Positions 16,887-25,936 of a DNA stretch of 64,000 bases are shown here, in pieces; position 1 is the stretch's first letter; each line of letters opens with the position of its first letter. Source of the stretch: Streptomyces tagetis (GTDB taxonomy: Bacteria > Actinomycetota > Actinomycetes > Streptomycetales > Streptomycetaceae); contig NZ_JAGPNL010000001.1 in the NCBI RefSeq assembly GCF_018069565.1, positions 868,001-932,000 of the forward strand. The letters run 5' to 3'. A program made the position numbers and the translations under genes. The notes beneath the pieces are model-generated. The model did not search any database. It was not told the DNA's origin and saw only the letters and a program-made list of their open reading frames with translations.

Positions 16887-17609
16887 CTAGGACCCGGCCC
16901 GCTCCCAGCCCCGCCGGTCGGGGCGCGGACCGAGCCGCCGCGGATCACGCGAGCGGTAGACGACGTACGGGCGGAACAGATACTGCACCGGCGCGCTGAA
17001 CATGTGCACCAGCCGCGTGTACGGCACCAGCGCGATCAGCACCATCCCCACCACCGCGTGCACGTGGTAGAGGACCGGCACGCCCGCCATCAGCCCCGTA
17101 TCCGGCCGCAGCGTGAACAGGCTGCGCGCCCAGGGCCCGATGGTGGCGCGGTAGTCGTAGCCGTTGCCGGAGGTGTCGGAGAGCTTGGCGGTCATGCCGA
17201 GCACGATCGCGCCCAGCAGGAAGACGTACATCACCTTGTCGTTGGCGGTGGTGGCGCGGAAGACCGGGGCCCGGGTGCGGCGCCGGTAGACCAGCATCAC
17301 GATCCCGGCGACCGCGAGCGCCCCCGCCAGTGTCCCGCCGTAGAGGGAGAACAGGTGGTAAGTGTGATCGCTCACGCCGGTCGCGCGGGTCCAGGACGCG
17401 GGCACGAAGAGGCCGATGAGGTGTCCGGCCAGCACGAACAGGATGCCGTAATGGAAGACCGGCGAGGCGATGTTGAGCAGCCGTGACTCGTACACCTGCG
17501 AGGACCGGGTGGTCCAGCCGAACCGGTCGTAGCGGTGCCGCCAGAGGAGTCCGGCGACGAGGAGGGCGAAGGCGGCGTAGGGCAGGACGCCCCAGAGGAA
17601 GATCGTCAC
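16887..17609 (-). CDS. narI: Respiratory nitrate reductase gamma subunit NarI
   Basis: A 240-residue membrane cytochrome b subunit with five hydrophobic spans, the usual NarI length. It anchors NarGH to the membrane and passes electrons from menaquinol through two b hemes; candidate heme histidines lie in VFHYGILFVLAGHLIG and in VLYHVHAVVGMVLIAL. GTG 17609 overlaps the narJ stop (GTGA). Last gene of the narGHJI operon. Confidence 0.97.
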   Translation of the reverse strand: MTIFLWGVLPYAAFALLVAGLLWRHRYDRFGWTTRSSQVYESRLLNIASPVFHYGILFVLAGHLIGLFVPASWTRATGVSDHTYHLFSLYGGTLAGALAVAGIVMLVYRRRTRAPVFRATTANDKVMYVFLLGAIVLGMTAKLSDTSGNGYDYRATIGPWARSLFTLRPDTGLMAGVPVLYHVHAVVGMVLIALVPYTRLVHMFSAPVQYLFRPYVVYRSRDPRRLGPRPDRRGWERAGS

Positions 17610-18103
17610 GGGCGGGCTCCGGGGGAGGCGGGCGGCAGGGTGGCGCACACGGCGTCCAGGACGCGCGCGTAGGGCGTGCCGGCGGCGGTGAGCCGGGTGC
17701 GGAGCTGCTCCAGCGCGTCGCGGTGCTCGACGAGCAGGCCGCGATCACCGGTGCGGGCGGTGAACTCCAGCACCGCCGGCAGGAAGTCGGGCAGTTCCTC
17801 GCCGGTGAACTCCAGGCCGTGGGCGCGGTACAGCTCCTTGAAGCGCACCAGCGACATGCCGCGCCGCCGGGTGTCGCCGTCGGTCCACCAGCTCAGGTAG
17901 AGGCTGTGCCGGTTCCTGAAGTCGAAGACCTCCACGTAGTGCGCCCGCAGCTCCTCCGCGGGGGTGAGCGCCGCGTGGTCGGTGAACTCCCGCAGTTGCG
18001 GGGCGGCCTCGCGCAGCAGCGGCAGCCGGGCGCGGAAGTCCTCGTCGGGATAGGTGAGGCAGAGCGCGGCGGCCTGGTAGAGCACGTCGTGACTCCCGCT
18101 CAC
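17606..18103 (-). CDS. narJ: Nitrate reductase molybdenum cofactor assembly chaperone NarJ
   Basis: A 165-residue chaperone of the TorD/NarJ family that holds NarG until the molybdenum cofactor is inserted and the complex joins NarI. Motifs are LCLTYPDEDFRARLP near the N-terminus, HYVEVFDFRNRHSLYLSWWT and LPDFLPAVLEFTA, all conserved in NarJ. GTG 18103 overlaps the narH stop; the stop overlaps the narI start. Confidence 0.96.
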   Translation of the reverse strand: MSGSHDVLYQAAALCLTYPDEDFRARLPLLREAAPQLREFTDHAALTPAEELRAHYVEVFDFRNRHSLYLSWWTDGDTRRRGMSLVRFKELYRAHGLEFTGEELPDFLPAVLEFTARTGDRGLLVEHRDALEQLRTRLTAAGTPYARVLDAVCATLPPASPGARP

Positions 18104-19698
18104 GGGGCCTCCCTCTCGTCGTCGGCGGTCTGCCGCCGGCGCAGGACGTGGAAGTTCTCCACCGGCACCAGCGGCAGCCGGCGGCGCCCCGAGTCCACGC
18201 CGAAGGGCCCGTCGCCGCCCATGCCGGGTCCGCCCTCGTGGTCCAGGCTGCACGTGTCCGGCACCGCCGACTCCTCCAGTTGCCGCGCGTCCCCGACGGC
18301 CGCCGTCGGGATGACGTAGCGCTCCTCGTACTTGGCGATGGCCAGCAGCCGGTACAGGTCCTCGATGTCCGCCGGGTCCATCCCCACGGCGGCCGGGACC
18401 CCGGGGTCGCTCTCCTCGCCGAGGTTGACCGCGCGCATGTGGGAGCGCATCGCGGCCAGCTTCTCCAGCGAGGCCCGCACCGGGCCCACGTCCCCGGCGG
18501 TGAACAGCTCGGCCAGGTACTCCAGCGGGATGCGCAGCGTGTCGATCGCGCCGAACAGGTTGTCCGGGTCCTCCCCGTCGTGCCCGGTGTCGGTCAGCGC
18601 GTCCACCACCGGGGAGAGCGGCGGGATGTACCAGACCATCGGCAGCGTCCGGTACTCCGGGTGCAGGGGCAGCGCCACCCGGTGGCGGCAGACCAGCGCG
18701 TGCACGGGGGAGCGCCGGGCCGCCTCCAGCCAGTCGTAGGGGATGCCCGCCTCCTCGCAGGCCCGCCGCACCCCCGGGTCCTCCGGGTCCAGGAAGACGC
18801 CCAACTGAGCCTCGTACAGGCCCCGTTCGTCCGGGGTGGCGGCGGCCTCGGCCACCTTGTCGGCGTCGTAGAGGACGACGCCGAGGTAGCGCAGCCGGCC
18901 CACGCAGGTCTCCGAGCACACCGTGGGCAGCCCGGCCTCGGTCCGCGGGTAGCAGAAGGTGCACTTCTCGGCCTTGCCGGTGCGGTGGTTGAAGTACACC
19001 TTCTTGTACGGGCAGCCCGTCACGCACATCCGCCAGCCCCGGCAGCGGTCCTGGTCGACCAGGACGATGCCGTCCTCGGAGCGCTTGTACATCGCCCCCG
19101 ACGGACAGGACGCCACGCACGAGGGGTTGAGGCAGTGCTCGCAGATGCGCGGCAGGTAGAACATGAACGTCTGCTCGTAGGCGAAGCGCACCTTGTCCGA
19201 CGCCTCCCGGCGGACGCGCTCCACCATCGGGTCCAGGTCGCCGTAGGCGGGGGCGCCGCCCAGGTTGTCGTCCCAGTTCGAGGACCAGCCGATCTTCATC
19301 GGCTTGCCGTCGAGCTGCGAGACGGGCCGGGCCACCGGGTAGTCGCCGCCCAGCGGGGCGTCGGTCAGGTTCCGGTAGTCGTACGTCCAGGGCTCGTAGT
19401 AGTCCTTGATCTCCGGGAGGCGCGGGTTGGAGAAGATCCCGGCGAGCTTGCGGAAGCGTCCGCCCGCCTTCAGGCGCAGCGCGCCGCGCCGGTTCAGCTC
19501 CCAGCCGCCGCGCCACCGCTCCTGGTCCTCGTAGCGGCGCGGGTAGCCCTGGCCGGGGCGGGTCTCGACGTTGTTGAACCAGACGTACTCCATGCCGCGC
19601 CGGTTGGTCCACGCCTGCTTGCACGTGACCGAACAGGTGTGGCAGCCGATGCACTTGTCGAGATTCATGACCATGGCGATCTGGGCCATCGGGCGCAT
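18100..19698 (-). CDS. narH: Respiratory nitrate reductase beta subunit NarH
   Basis: A 532-residue iron-sulfur subunit. The first cluster motif CIGCHTCSVTC starts at about residue 16. A second group is CEHCLNPSCVASCPSG. A third is CRGWRMCVTGC, in which Trp replaces one Cys as in the NarH 3Fe-4S cluster. A fourth is CTFCYPRTEAG and CSETC. These relay electrons from NarI to NarG on the cytoplasmic face. ATG 19698 overlaps the narG stop; a second ATG at 19689 (MAQIAMVMNLDKC) is also plausible. Confidence 0.97.
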   Translation of the reverse strand: MRPMAQIAMVMNLDKCIGCHTCSVTCKQAWTNRRGMEYVWFNNVETRPGQGYPRRYEDQERWRGGWELNRRGALRLKAGGRFRKLAGIFSNPRLPEIKDYYEPWTYDYRNLTDAPLGGDYPVARPVSQLDGKPMKIGWSSNWDDNLGGAPAYGDLDPMVERVRREASDKVRFAYEQTFMFYLPRICEHCLNPSCVASCPSGAMYKRSEDGIVLVDQDRCRGWRMCVTGCPYKKVYFNHRTGKAEKCTFCYPRTEAGLPTVCSETCVGRLRYLGVVLYDADKVAEAAATPDERGLYEAQLGVFLDPEDPGVRRACEEAGIPYDWLEAARRSPVHALVCRHRVALPLHPEYRTLPMVWYIPPLSPVVDALTDTGHDGEDPDNLFGAIDTLRIPLEYLAELFTAGDVGPVRASLEKLAAMRSHMRAVNLGEESDPGVPAAVGMDPADIEDLYRLLAIAKYEERYVIPTAAVGDARQLEESAVPDTCSLDHEGGPGMGGDGPFGVDSGRRRLPLVPVENFHVLRRRQTADDEREAP

Positions 19699-22600
19699 CA
19701 GTACTCGACCTCCTGGCCGCGGCGGCGGATCACCGTCACCTCGTCACGCTGGTTGCCCGTCGGGCCCAGGTAGTTGAACGCCCAGGAGAGCTGGGCGTAG
19801 CCGCCGATCAGATGGGTCGGCTTGAGCAGCAGGCGGGTCAGCGAGTTGTGCACGCCGCCGCGCCGGCCGGTCGTCTCCGACAGCGGCACGTTCACCGTGC
19901 GCTCCTGCGCGTGGTGCATGTAGACCGTGCCGGCCGGCATCCGGTGCGAGACGATCGCGCGGGCCACCACCACGCCGTTGCGGTTGACCGCCTCGATCCA
20001 GTCGTCGTCGGCCACCCCGATCGCGTCCGCGTCCTCGGGCGACATCCAGATGCTCTGCCCGCCCCGGGAGAGCGCCAGCATGAACAGGTTGTCCTGGTAC
20101 TCGGAGTGGATGGACCACTTGTTGTGCGGGGTGAGGTAGCGGACCGTCACCTCGCGCTCCCCGTCCGGGCCGAGCCGCGGCTCGCCGAAGAGGCGGTGCA
20201 TGTCCAGCGGCGGCCGGTAGACCGGCAGCGCCTCGCCGACCTCGTGAATCCAGTCGTGGTCCAGGAAGAAGTGCTGCCGTCCGGTGAGCGTGTGCCACGG
20301 CTTGAGCTGCTCGGTGTTCTGGGTGAACGCCGTGTAGCGCCGCCCGCCCGCCTCGCTGCCCGACCACTCCGGCGAGGTGATCACCGGCACCGGCGCCGAC
20401 TGCGTGTCCGCGTACGTGATCCGCCGGCCCTCGTGCTCGGCGGCCAGGTGCGCCATCGGCTGCCCCGTCCTCGCCTCCAGCGTGTGGAACCCCTGCGTCG
20501 CCAGCCGCCCGTTGGTCGTCCCGGACAGGGCGAGGACCGTGTCGGCCGCCTTGACCGCCGTGTCCAGCGCCGGGCGCCCGTCGGCGGGGCCGCCGCGCAC
20601 CGCCCCGTTCTTGCGCCGCAGCCACTCCACCTCCTCGTCCGGCCGCAGCGTGACCCCCTTGACCGGCAGCCCCTCGGTCTCCACCAGCGGCCCCAGCGCG
20701 GCGAACTTCGCGCCGACGGCCGTGTAGTCCCGCTCCACCACCGACAGGTGCGGCATCGTCACCCCGGGAACCGGCTCGCACTCCCCGGCCCGCCAGTCCC
20801 GCACCACCCCGCCCGGCTGCGCCAGCTCGCCCGGCGTGTCGTGCTGGAACGGCGTGGCCACCAGGTCCCGGCGCACCCCGAGGTGCCCGGCCGCCAGCTC
20901 GCTCAGCTTCTCCGCGAGCGCCTTGAACGCCTCGAAGTCGGTCCGCGCCTGCCACGGCGGGTCCACCGCCGGCGAGAAGGCGTGCACATAGGGATGCATG
21001 TCCGTACTGGACAGGTCGTGCTTCTCGTACCAGGTGGCGGCGGGCAGCACCACGTCCGACAGCAGCGTCGACGAGGTCTGCCGGAAGTCCAGCGACAGCA
21101 GCAGGTCGAGCTTGCCCTCGGGCGCCTCCTCGTGCCACACCACGTCCCGGGGACGCTCCCCGGGCGCCGCCTGGTCGGCCCGCAGCGAGGAGTGGGTGCC
21201 CAGCAGGTGCCGGGTGAAGTACTCGGCGCCCTTCCCGGAGGAGCCCAGCACGTTGGCCCGCCACAGGGTCACGATCCGCGGCCAGTTCTCCGGCGCGTCC
21301 GGGTCCTCGCACGCGAACCGCAGCGTCCCGGCGCGCAGTGCGGCCACCGCGTTCGCCACCGGGTCGCCGGGCACCTCGCCCAGCTCCAGCGGGTTGCGGT
21401 CGAAGGTCGGGTACGACGGCATCCAGCCGGTGCGCGCCGACAGGGCCAGGCAGTCCGCGGCCGTCATCCCCGCGAACCGGCCCTCGCCCAGCGGCGAGGC
21501 GAGCACGTCCGCCCCGAACCGGTCGTAGCGCCACTGGTCGGTGTGGAGGAACCAGTACGCGGTGCCGATCATCTGCCGCGGCGGACGCGCCCAGTCCGAC
21601 GCGCCGGCCAGCGTCGCCCAGCCCGCCAGCGGACGGCACTTCTCCTGGCCCACGTAGTGCGCCCAGCCGCCGCCGTTGCGGCCCTGGCAGCCGGTGAGCT
21701 GGAGCAGCGCCAGGAACGACCGGTAGATCGTCTCGGAGTGGAACCAGTGGTTCGTCCCCGCGCCCATCAGGATCATGCAGCGTCCCCGGGAGCGTTCCGC
21801 GGTCCGCGCGAACTCCCGGGCGATCCGCACACAGGCCGCCGCCGTGACCGAGGTGTGCGTCTCCTGCCACGCCGGGGTGCCGGGCGACTCCGCGTCCTCG
21901 TACGACGCCGGCCAGTCACCGGGCAGCCCCGGCCGCGCCACGCCGAACTGCGCGGCCAGCAGGTCGAAGACGGTCGTCACCAGCGGCCCGTCCGCCCCGC
22001 CGAGCCGGGTCGCCGGCACACCCCGGCGCAGTACGTCGCCGCGCCCCTGCCCGTGCTCCCCGCCCTCGGTGTCGAAGCGGGGCAGCAGCACCTCGACGCC
22101 CGCGGCGGCCTCGTGCCCGTGCAGGCTCAGCCGGGGCCGAAGATCGCCCAGGTCGAGGTTCCAGCGGCCCCGGTCGGCCTCGTTCCAGCGGAAGCCGAGC
22201 GAGCCGTTCGGGGCCACCGCGCGCCCCGTCGCCTCGTCCAGCACCACCGTCTTCCACAGCGCGTCCTCGCCCTCCTGCCCCAGGTCGGCCGCGCGCAGGA
22301 ACTTCGCCGGGATGTACGCCCCGTCCCGCTCGGTGAGCGTCACCAGGAACGGCAGGTCGGTGAAGCGCCGTACGTAGTCGTCGAAGAAGGGCGTCTCACG
22401 GTCGACGAAGAACTCCTTGAGCACCACGTGCCCCATCGCCAGGGCCAGCGCGGCGTCCGTGCCGGGGTGCGGATGCAGCCACTGGTCGGCGAACTTGGCG
22501 TTGTCCGCGTAGTCCGGCGCCACCACCACGACCTTCTGGCCCCGGTAGCGGGCCTCCGCCATCCAGTGGGCGTCCGGCGTGCGCGTCACCGGCACGTTCG

Positions 22601-23393
22601 AACCCCACATGATCAGGTAGGCGGCGTCCCACCAGTCGCCGGACTCCGGCACGTCCGTCTGGTCGCCGAAGACCTGCGGGGAGGCCACCGGGAGGTCGGC
22701 GTACCAGTCGTAGAACGACAGCATCGGGGCGCCGATCAGGGAGTGGAAGCGGGCACCGGCCGCGTGCGAGACGATCGACATCGCCGGGATGGGGGAGAAG
22801 CCCGCGATCCGGTCCGGCCCGTACGCGCGCAGGGTGTGCACATGGGCGGCGGCCACCAGCTCGACCGCCTCCTCCCAGGTGGCCCGCACCAGCCCGCCCT
22901 TGCCGCGCGCCCGCTGGTAGCGGCGCCGCCGCTCGGGGTCGCCCTGGAGGTCGGCCCAGGCCAGCACCGGGTCGCCGAGCCGTTCCCGGGCCTCCCGGTA
23001 CATCTCCAGCAGCACCCCGCGCACGTACGGGTGGCGCACCCGGGTGGGCGAGTACGTGTACCAGGAGAACGCCGCGCCCCGGGGGCAGCCGCGCGGCTCG
23101 TACTCGGGGCGGTCCGGGCCGACCGACGGGTAGTCGGTGGCCTGCGCCTCCCAGGTGATGATCCCGTCCTTGACGTACACCTGCCAGCGGCAGGAGCCGG
23201 TGCAGTTGACGCCGTGCGTGGAGGTGACGACCTTGTCGTGGCTCCAGCGGTCCCGGTAGAAGGCGTCCGCCTCCCGGCCGCCGACCAGACCGATGCTGTG
23301 CAGGTCGGGCGAGGCCGTGCCGGGCCGGAAGAACCGCCCCGCGCGCAACAGCGCCGCGCCCGGCTCGGTGGGCGGTGTCCGCGTGTCGGTCAC
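19698..23393 (-). CDS. narG: Respiratory nitrate reductase alpha (catalytic) subunit NarG
   Basis: A 1231-residue molybdopterin oxidoreductase of normal NarG length that reduces nitrate to nitrite at a bis-MGD molybdenum centre. The N-terminal cluster ligands are THGVNCTGSC (His60, Cys64, Cys68) with Cys103 in RGCPRGAAF. The segment YADLPVASPQVFGDQTDVPE lies in the region holding the Mo-ligating Asp of NarG. There is no twin-arginine signal, so the site faces the cytoplasm. Start GTG 23393 with GGGAG upstream. The gene position near cellulase genes is reminiscent of the nar1 locus of S. coelicolor, whose enzyme is spore-associated; that link is an inference from memory of synteny. Confidence 0.97.
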   Translation of the reverse strand: MTDTRTPPTEPGAALLRAGRFFRPGTASPDLHSIGLVGGREADAFYRDRWSHDKVVTSTHGVNCTGSCRWQVYVKDGIITWEAQATDYPSVGPDRPEYEPRGCPRGAAFSWYTYSPTRVRHPYVRGVLLEMYREARERLGDPVLAWADLQGDPERRRRYQRARGKGGLVRATWEEAVELVAAAHVHTLRAYGPDRIAGFSPIPAMSIVSHAAGARFHSLIGAPMLSFYDWYADLPVASPQVFGDQTDVPESGDWWDAAYLIMWGSNVPVTRTPDAHWMAEARYRGQKVVVVAPDYADNAKFADQWLHPHPGTDAALALAMGHVVLKEFFVDRETPFFDDYVRRFTDLPFLVTLTERDGAYIPAKFLRAADLGQEGEDALWKTVVLDEATGRAVAPNGSLGFRWNEADRGRWNLDLGDLRPRLSLHGHEAAAGVEVLLPRFDTEGGEHGQGRGDVLRRGVPATRLGGADGPLVTTVFDLLAAQFGVARPGLPGDWPASYEDAESPGTPAWQETHTSVTAAACVRIAREFARTAERSRGRCMILMGAGTNHWFHSETIYRSFLALLQLTGCQGRNGGGWAHYVGQEKCRPLAGWATLAGASDWARPPRQMIGTAYWFLHTDQWRYDRFGADVLASPLGEGRFAGMTAADCLALSARTGWMPSYPTFDRNPLELGEVPGDPVANAVAALRAGTLRFACEDPDAPENWPRIVTLWRANVLGSSGKGAEYFTRHLLGTHSSLRADQAAPGERPRDVVWHEEAPEGKLDLLLSLDFRQTSSTLLSDVVLPAATWYEKHDLSSTDMHPYVHAFSPAVDPPWQARTDFEAFKALAEKLSELAAGHLGVRRDLVATPFQHDTPGELAQPGGVVRDWRAGECEPVPGVTMPHLSVVERDYTAVGAKFAALGPLVETEGLPVKGVTLRPDEEVEWLRRKNGAVRGGPADGRPALDTAVKAADTVLALSGTTNGRLATQGFHTLEARTGQPMAHLAAEHEGRRITYADTQSAPVPVITSPEWSGSEAGGRRYTAFTQNTEQLKPWHTLTGRQHFFLDHDWIHEVGEALPVYRPPLDMHRLFGEPRLGPDGEREVTVRYLTPHNKWSIHSEYQDNLFMLALSRGGQSIWMSPEDADAIGVADDDWIEAVNRNGVVVARAIVSHRMPAGTVYMHHAQERTVNVPLSETTGRRGGVHNSLTRLLLKPTHLIGGYAQLSWAFNYLGPTGNQRDEVTVIRRRGQEVEY

Positions 23394-23461
23394 GAGTGCT
23401 CCCTGTGTCGCCCTGAACCCCGAACCTAGGGGCGGGGGCGGGAGCGCACCCGTCCGCGGGG

Positions 23462-23471
23462 CCCGTACGGG
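23462..23471. promoter_or_regulatory. 10-bp palindrome upstream of narG
   Basis: CCCGTACGGG (23462-23471) is a perfect palindrome about 70 bases upstream of the narG start, in the only non-coding DNA between narG and the XRE regulator. It may be an operator, but short GC palindromes arise often in this genome. Confidence 0.3.
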
Positions 23472-23504
23472 TCAGGGGCGCCCGGCGGAACGGGAGGGGG
23501 CGGC

Positions 23505-24368
23505 TCAGTACCGGTCGCGGTACTCGCCGAGGAGCTTCTCGGTCCGCTGCGTCGAGGCGGCCCGCGCCGTCATGTGGTCCAGCACCTCCAGGTGCGCCGA
23601 GACCTCGGTGCGGGAGTCCAGGTACAGGGCGCCGGAGAGGTACTCGGTGAAGACCAGGTCGGGCAGTTCCGGCTCGGCGAACCGGAAGAGGGTGAAGGGC
23701 GCGTACGTCCCCGGGTGCGGGCCGTCCTCGAACTCGGCGACCTGGAGCGTCACCCGGTGCCGGGAGGAGAACTCCAGCAGCTTGTCGAGCTGCCCGCGCA
23801 TCACCGAGCCGTCGATGCTGACCGGCCGGCGCAGCACCGTCTCGTCCATCACCACCCACAGGTGGGGCGGGTCGGACCGCTCCAGCAGCCGCTGGCGCTC
23901 CATCCGCAGGGACACGTGCCGCTCGACGGCCTCCTCGCCCGCGTTGCCGATGGTGCCGGTCTCCAGCACCGCCCGCGCGTACTCCTCCGTCTGGAGCAGT
24001 CCGGGCACGAAGTGCGGCTCGTAGGAGCGGATGATCCGGGCGGCGCCCTCCAGGCTCACGTACAGGCTGAACCACTCGGGCAGCACGTCGTGGTACCGCT
24101 GCCACCAGCCGGGCCGGTTGGCGTCCTCGGCCAGCTTCACGAAGGCCCCGACCTCGTCCTCCGGCACGCCGTACGCCGTCAGCAGCACCTGCACGTACGG
24201 GATCTTCAGGGCGACCTCGGCCATCTCCATCCGCCGTACCGTCGCCGCCGCCACCCGGAGGACCTTCGCGGCCTCCTCGCGGCGCATGCCCGCCCGCTCG
24301 CGCAGCTCCTGGAGCCGTCTGCCCAGCACCACCTGGCCCACCGTGGGTGCGGCCCGCCGCTCACTCAC
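23505..24368 (-). CDS. XRE-family DNA-binding protein with DUF5753 domain
   Basis: A 287-residue regulator of a very large Streptomyces family. Residues 15-70 are an XRE helix-turn-helix (LGRRLQELRERAGMRREEAA and KVLRVAAATVRRMEMAE). Residues 95-275 are DUF5753 (AARIIRSYEPHFVPGLLQTE, QRLLERSDPPHLWVVMDETV). These genes are usually paired with a small DUF397 gene, but none is adjacent here. GTG 24368 is supported by GGGGAGG six bases upstream. It precedes narG in the same direction with 111 bases between, so a role in nar control is possible but not shown. Confidence 0.92.
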   Translation of the reverse strand: MSERRAAPTVGQVVLGRRLQELRERAGMRREEAAKVLRVAAATVRRMEMAEVALKIPYVQVLLTAYGVPEDEVGAFVKLAEDANRPGWWQRYHDVLPEWFSLYVSLEGAARIIRSYEPHFVPGLLQTEEYARAVLETGTIGNAGEEAVERHVSLRMERQRLLERSDPPHLWVVMDETVLRRPVSIDGSVMRGQLDKLLEFSSRHRVTLQVAEFEDGPHPGTYAPFTLFRFAEPELPDLVFTEYLSGALYLDSRTEVSAHLEVLDHMTARAASTQRTEKLLGEYRDRY

Positions 24369-24465
24369 GCCACGCCTCCCCAACGTGCCCAAGTCTGCCG
24401 GCAGTGTGCCATGTTCCCCGTGGGGAGGACAGTGACGGGACGGCGGCGGCGGGACGGACGGGGCA

Positions 24466-24633
24466 TCAGACCTCCCGTGCGCGCGGGTGGGCGACGGTGG
24501 CCGGATCGGCCGGCGGCGGCGCCCCGACGGCCGTGTCCCCCGGCGCGGCCCGCCGCCGCTCCCGCCAGGCCCGCGGCGGCGGACCCGCCTCCGGGGCGGC
24601 GGGCGGGGCGTCACCGTACGCGCGTGAGGTCAT
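24466..24633 (-). CDS. Possible small hypothetical protein
   Basis: A 55-residue Pro/Arg/Ala-rich frame, MTSRAYGDAPPAAPEAGPPP and onward, in the gap between the XRE gene and the pterin dehydratase gene. Third positions are GC-rich, but no clear RBS is seen before the ATG and no domain is recognised. It may be a real small gene upstream of the XRE regulator or only open non-coding DNA. Confidence 0.3.
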   Translation of the reverse strand: MTSRAYGDAPPAAPEAGPPPRAWRERRRAAPGDTAVGAPPPADPATVAHPRAREV

Positions 24634-24762
24634 GGCCGAAACCGTAGTCGACGGCCCCACCCGGACGCCGCCCGCCCACGGGGCCCCCGCGCCCGCGCTG
24701 TGGCAGGGTGGGAACACGGGGCCGCTCGGCCCCCGGTCCCCCGCAGACGAGGAGCGCCGCCC

Positions 24763-25068
24763 ATGCCCGTCGAACCGCTCTCGCCGCAGCACCTGGAGGA
24801 ACGGCTCGCCGAACTGCCGGGCTGGTCCGCCGAGGGCGGCCGGCTCACCCGCTCCTACCGGCTCGCCTCGCACTTCGCGGCCACCGCCATGACCGTCCAC
24901 ATCGCCCAGGTGCAGGAGGAGCTGAACCACCACTCCGACCTGACCCTCGGCTACGACACGGTCTCCCTCGCCGTCTCCACCCACAGCGCGGGCGGCGCCG
25001 TCACCGAGAAGGACATCGAGCTGGCCCGCCGAGTACGGGACCTGGCGCCCGGTCACGGGGCACACTGA
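24763..25068 (+). CDS. 4a-hydroxytetrahydrobiopterin dehydratase (PCD family)
   Basis: A 101-residue single-domain protein. It dehydrates 4a-carbinolamine pterin to the quinonoid form after aromatic amino acid hydroxylation. The family signature is clear: VHIAQVQEELNHHSDLTLGY with the His-His pair, followed by VSLAVSTHSAGGAVTEKDIE. ATG 24763 has a GAGGAG RBS. The methyltransferase starts five bases after its stop. No aromatic amino acid hydroxylase is nearby, so it may be a general pterin-recycling or moonlighting protein. Confidence 0.93.
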   Translation: MPVEPLSPQHLEERLAELPGWSAEGGRLTRSYRLASHFAATAMTVHIAQVQEELNHHSDLTLGYDTVSLAVSTHSAGGAVTEKDIELARRVRDLAPGHGAH

Positions 25069-25073
25069 CGGAT

Positions 25074-25844
25074 GTGCTCGACTACGACCGGGAAGCCGAA
25101 GGCTACGACGCCTGGCGCGGCGGAGAGCCCCGTGCCGAGGCCGCCGCACGCGCCGTCCTGAGCCTGCTGCCCCGGCCGCGCACCCTGCTCGACGTCGGCT
25201 GCGGCACCGGCATCGTCACCCGCCGGCTCGCAGCCGGGACCGGGGCGCCCCGGGTGACCGGCGTCGACCGGTCCGTCGCCATGGCCGGCCGGGCCGCCGC
25301 CCGCCTCCCCGGCGCCGTCGTCCGCGCCGACGCGGGCTGGCTGCCGTTCCGGGACGGGGAGTTCGACGCCGTCACCAGCGTCTGGCTGCTCCACCTGGCC
25401 GGCAGTGCCCGCGCCACCCGCGCCATCGTGGCCGAGTGCGCCCGGGTGCTGCGCCCCGGCGGGGTCTGGGTCACCACGGTCGACAAGGGCGCCGCGCACA
25501 ACGTGGGCAGCGACATCGACGCCGTGCTCGCCGCCCGCCCGCCGACCGCCGTGTACGACACCGCCGTCCAGGTCGAGGCGCACGCCCGCGCCCACGGACT
25601 GCTCCCGGCGGGCGGGGCCCGCTTCACCGGCCACGGCCAGGGCCGCAGCCCCCGCCGTACCGTGGCCGACCTGCGCCGCGGCTGGTTCGGCACGCTGCCG
25701 CCGGGCAGCGCGCTCGCCGACCGGTTCGCCGAGCGGCTCGCCGCCCTGCCCGACCAGGACCGGCCCCGGCCCGACCCCGTCTTCACCCTCCGGGCGTTCA
25801 CGAAACCCCCGGCGGTCCCGGCACCGGCGCCGCGGACGCCCTGA
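25074..25844 (+). CDS. Class I SAM-dependent methyltransferase
   Basis: A 256-residue methyltransferase. Motif I is LLDVGCGTGIVTRRLA (about residue 38), followed by VTGVDRS, GAVVRADAGWLPFRDGEFDA and ARVLRPGGVWVTTVDK. GTG 25074 is the first start after the pterin dehydratase stop, leaving a 5-base gap, so the genes are likely co-transcribed. The C-terminal half has no recognised substrate motif. Confidence 0.9.
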   Translation: MLDYDREAEGYDAWRGGEPRAEAAARAVLSLLPRPRTLLDVGCGTGIVTRRLAAGTGAPRVTGVDRSVAMAGRAAARLPGAVVRADAGWLPFRDGEFDAVTSVWLLHLAGSARATRAIVAECARVLRPGGVWVTTVDKGAAHNVGSDIDAVLAARPPTAVYDTAVQVEAHARAHGLLPAGGARFTGHGQGRSPRRTVADLRRGWFGTLPPGSALADRFAERLAALPDQDRPRPDPVFTLRAFTKPPAVPAPAPRTP

Positions 25845-25936
25845 CTCCGGGCCCGCCCTGATCCCGGGCCGCCCTGATCCCGGCCCGCGCGGACTTCGGC
25901 CTGCTGCGCGGACCCGGCCCGCGCGGACGCCTCCGC

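Noticed and set aside
19812..23429. A 1205-codon open frame on the plus strand, antisense to narG
   Set aside because: It is the high-GC shadow of narG: composition is Arg/His/Gly/Val-rich, no domain, no RBS, and narG is complete on the other strand.
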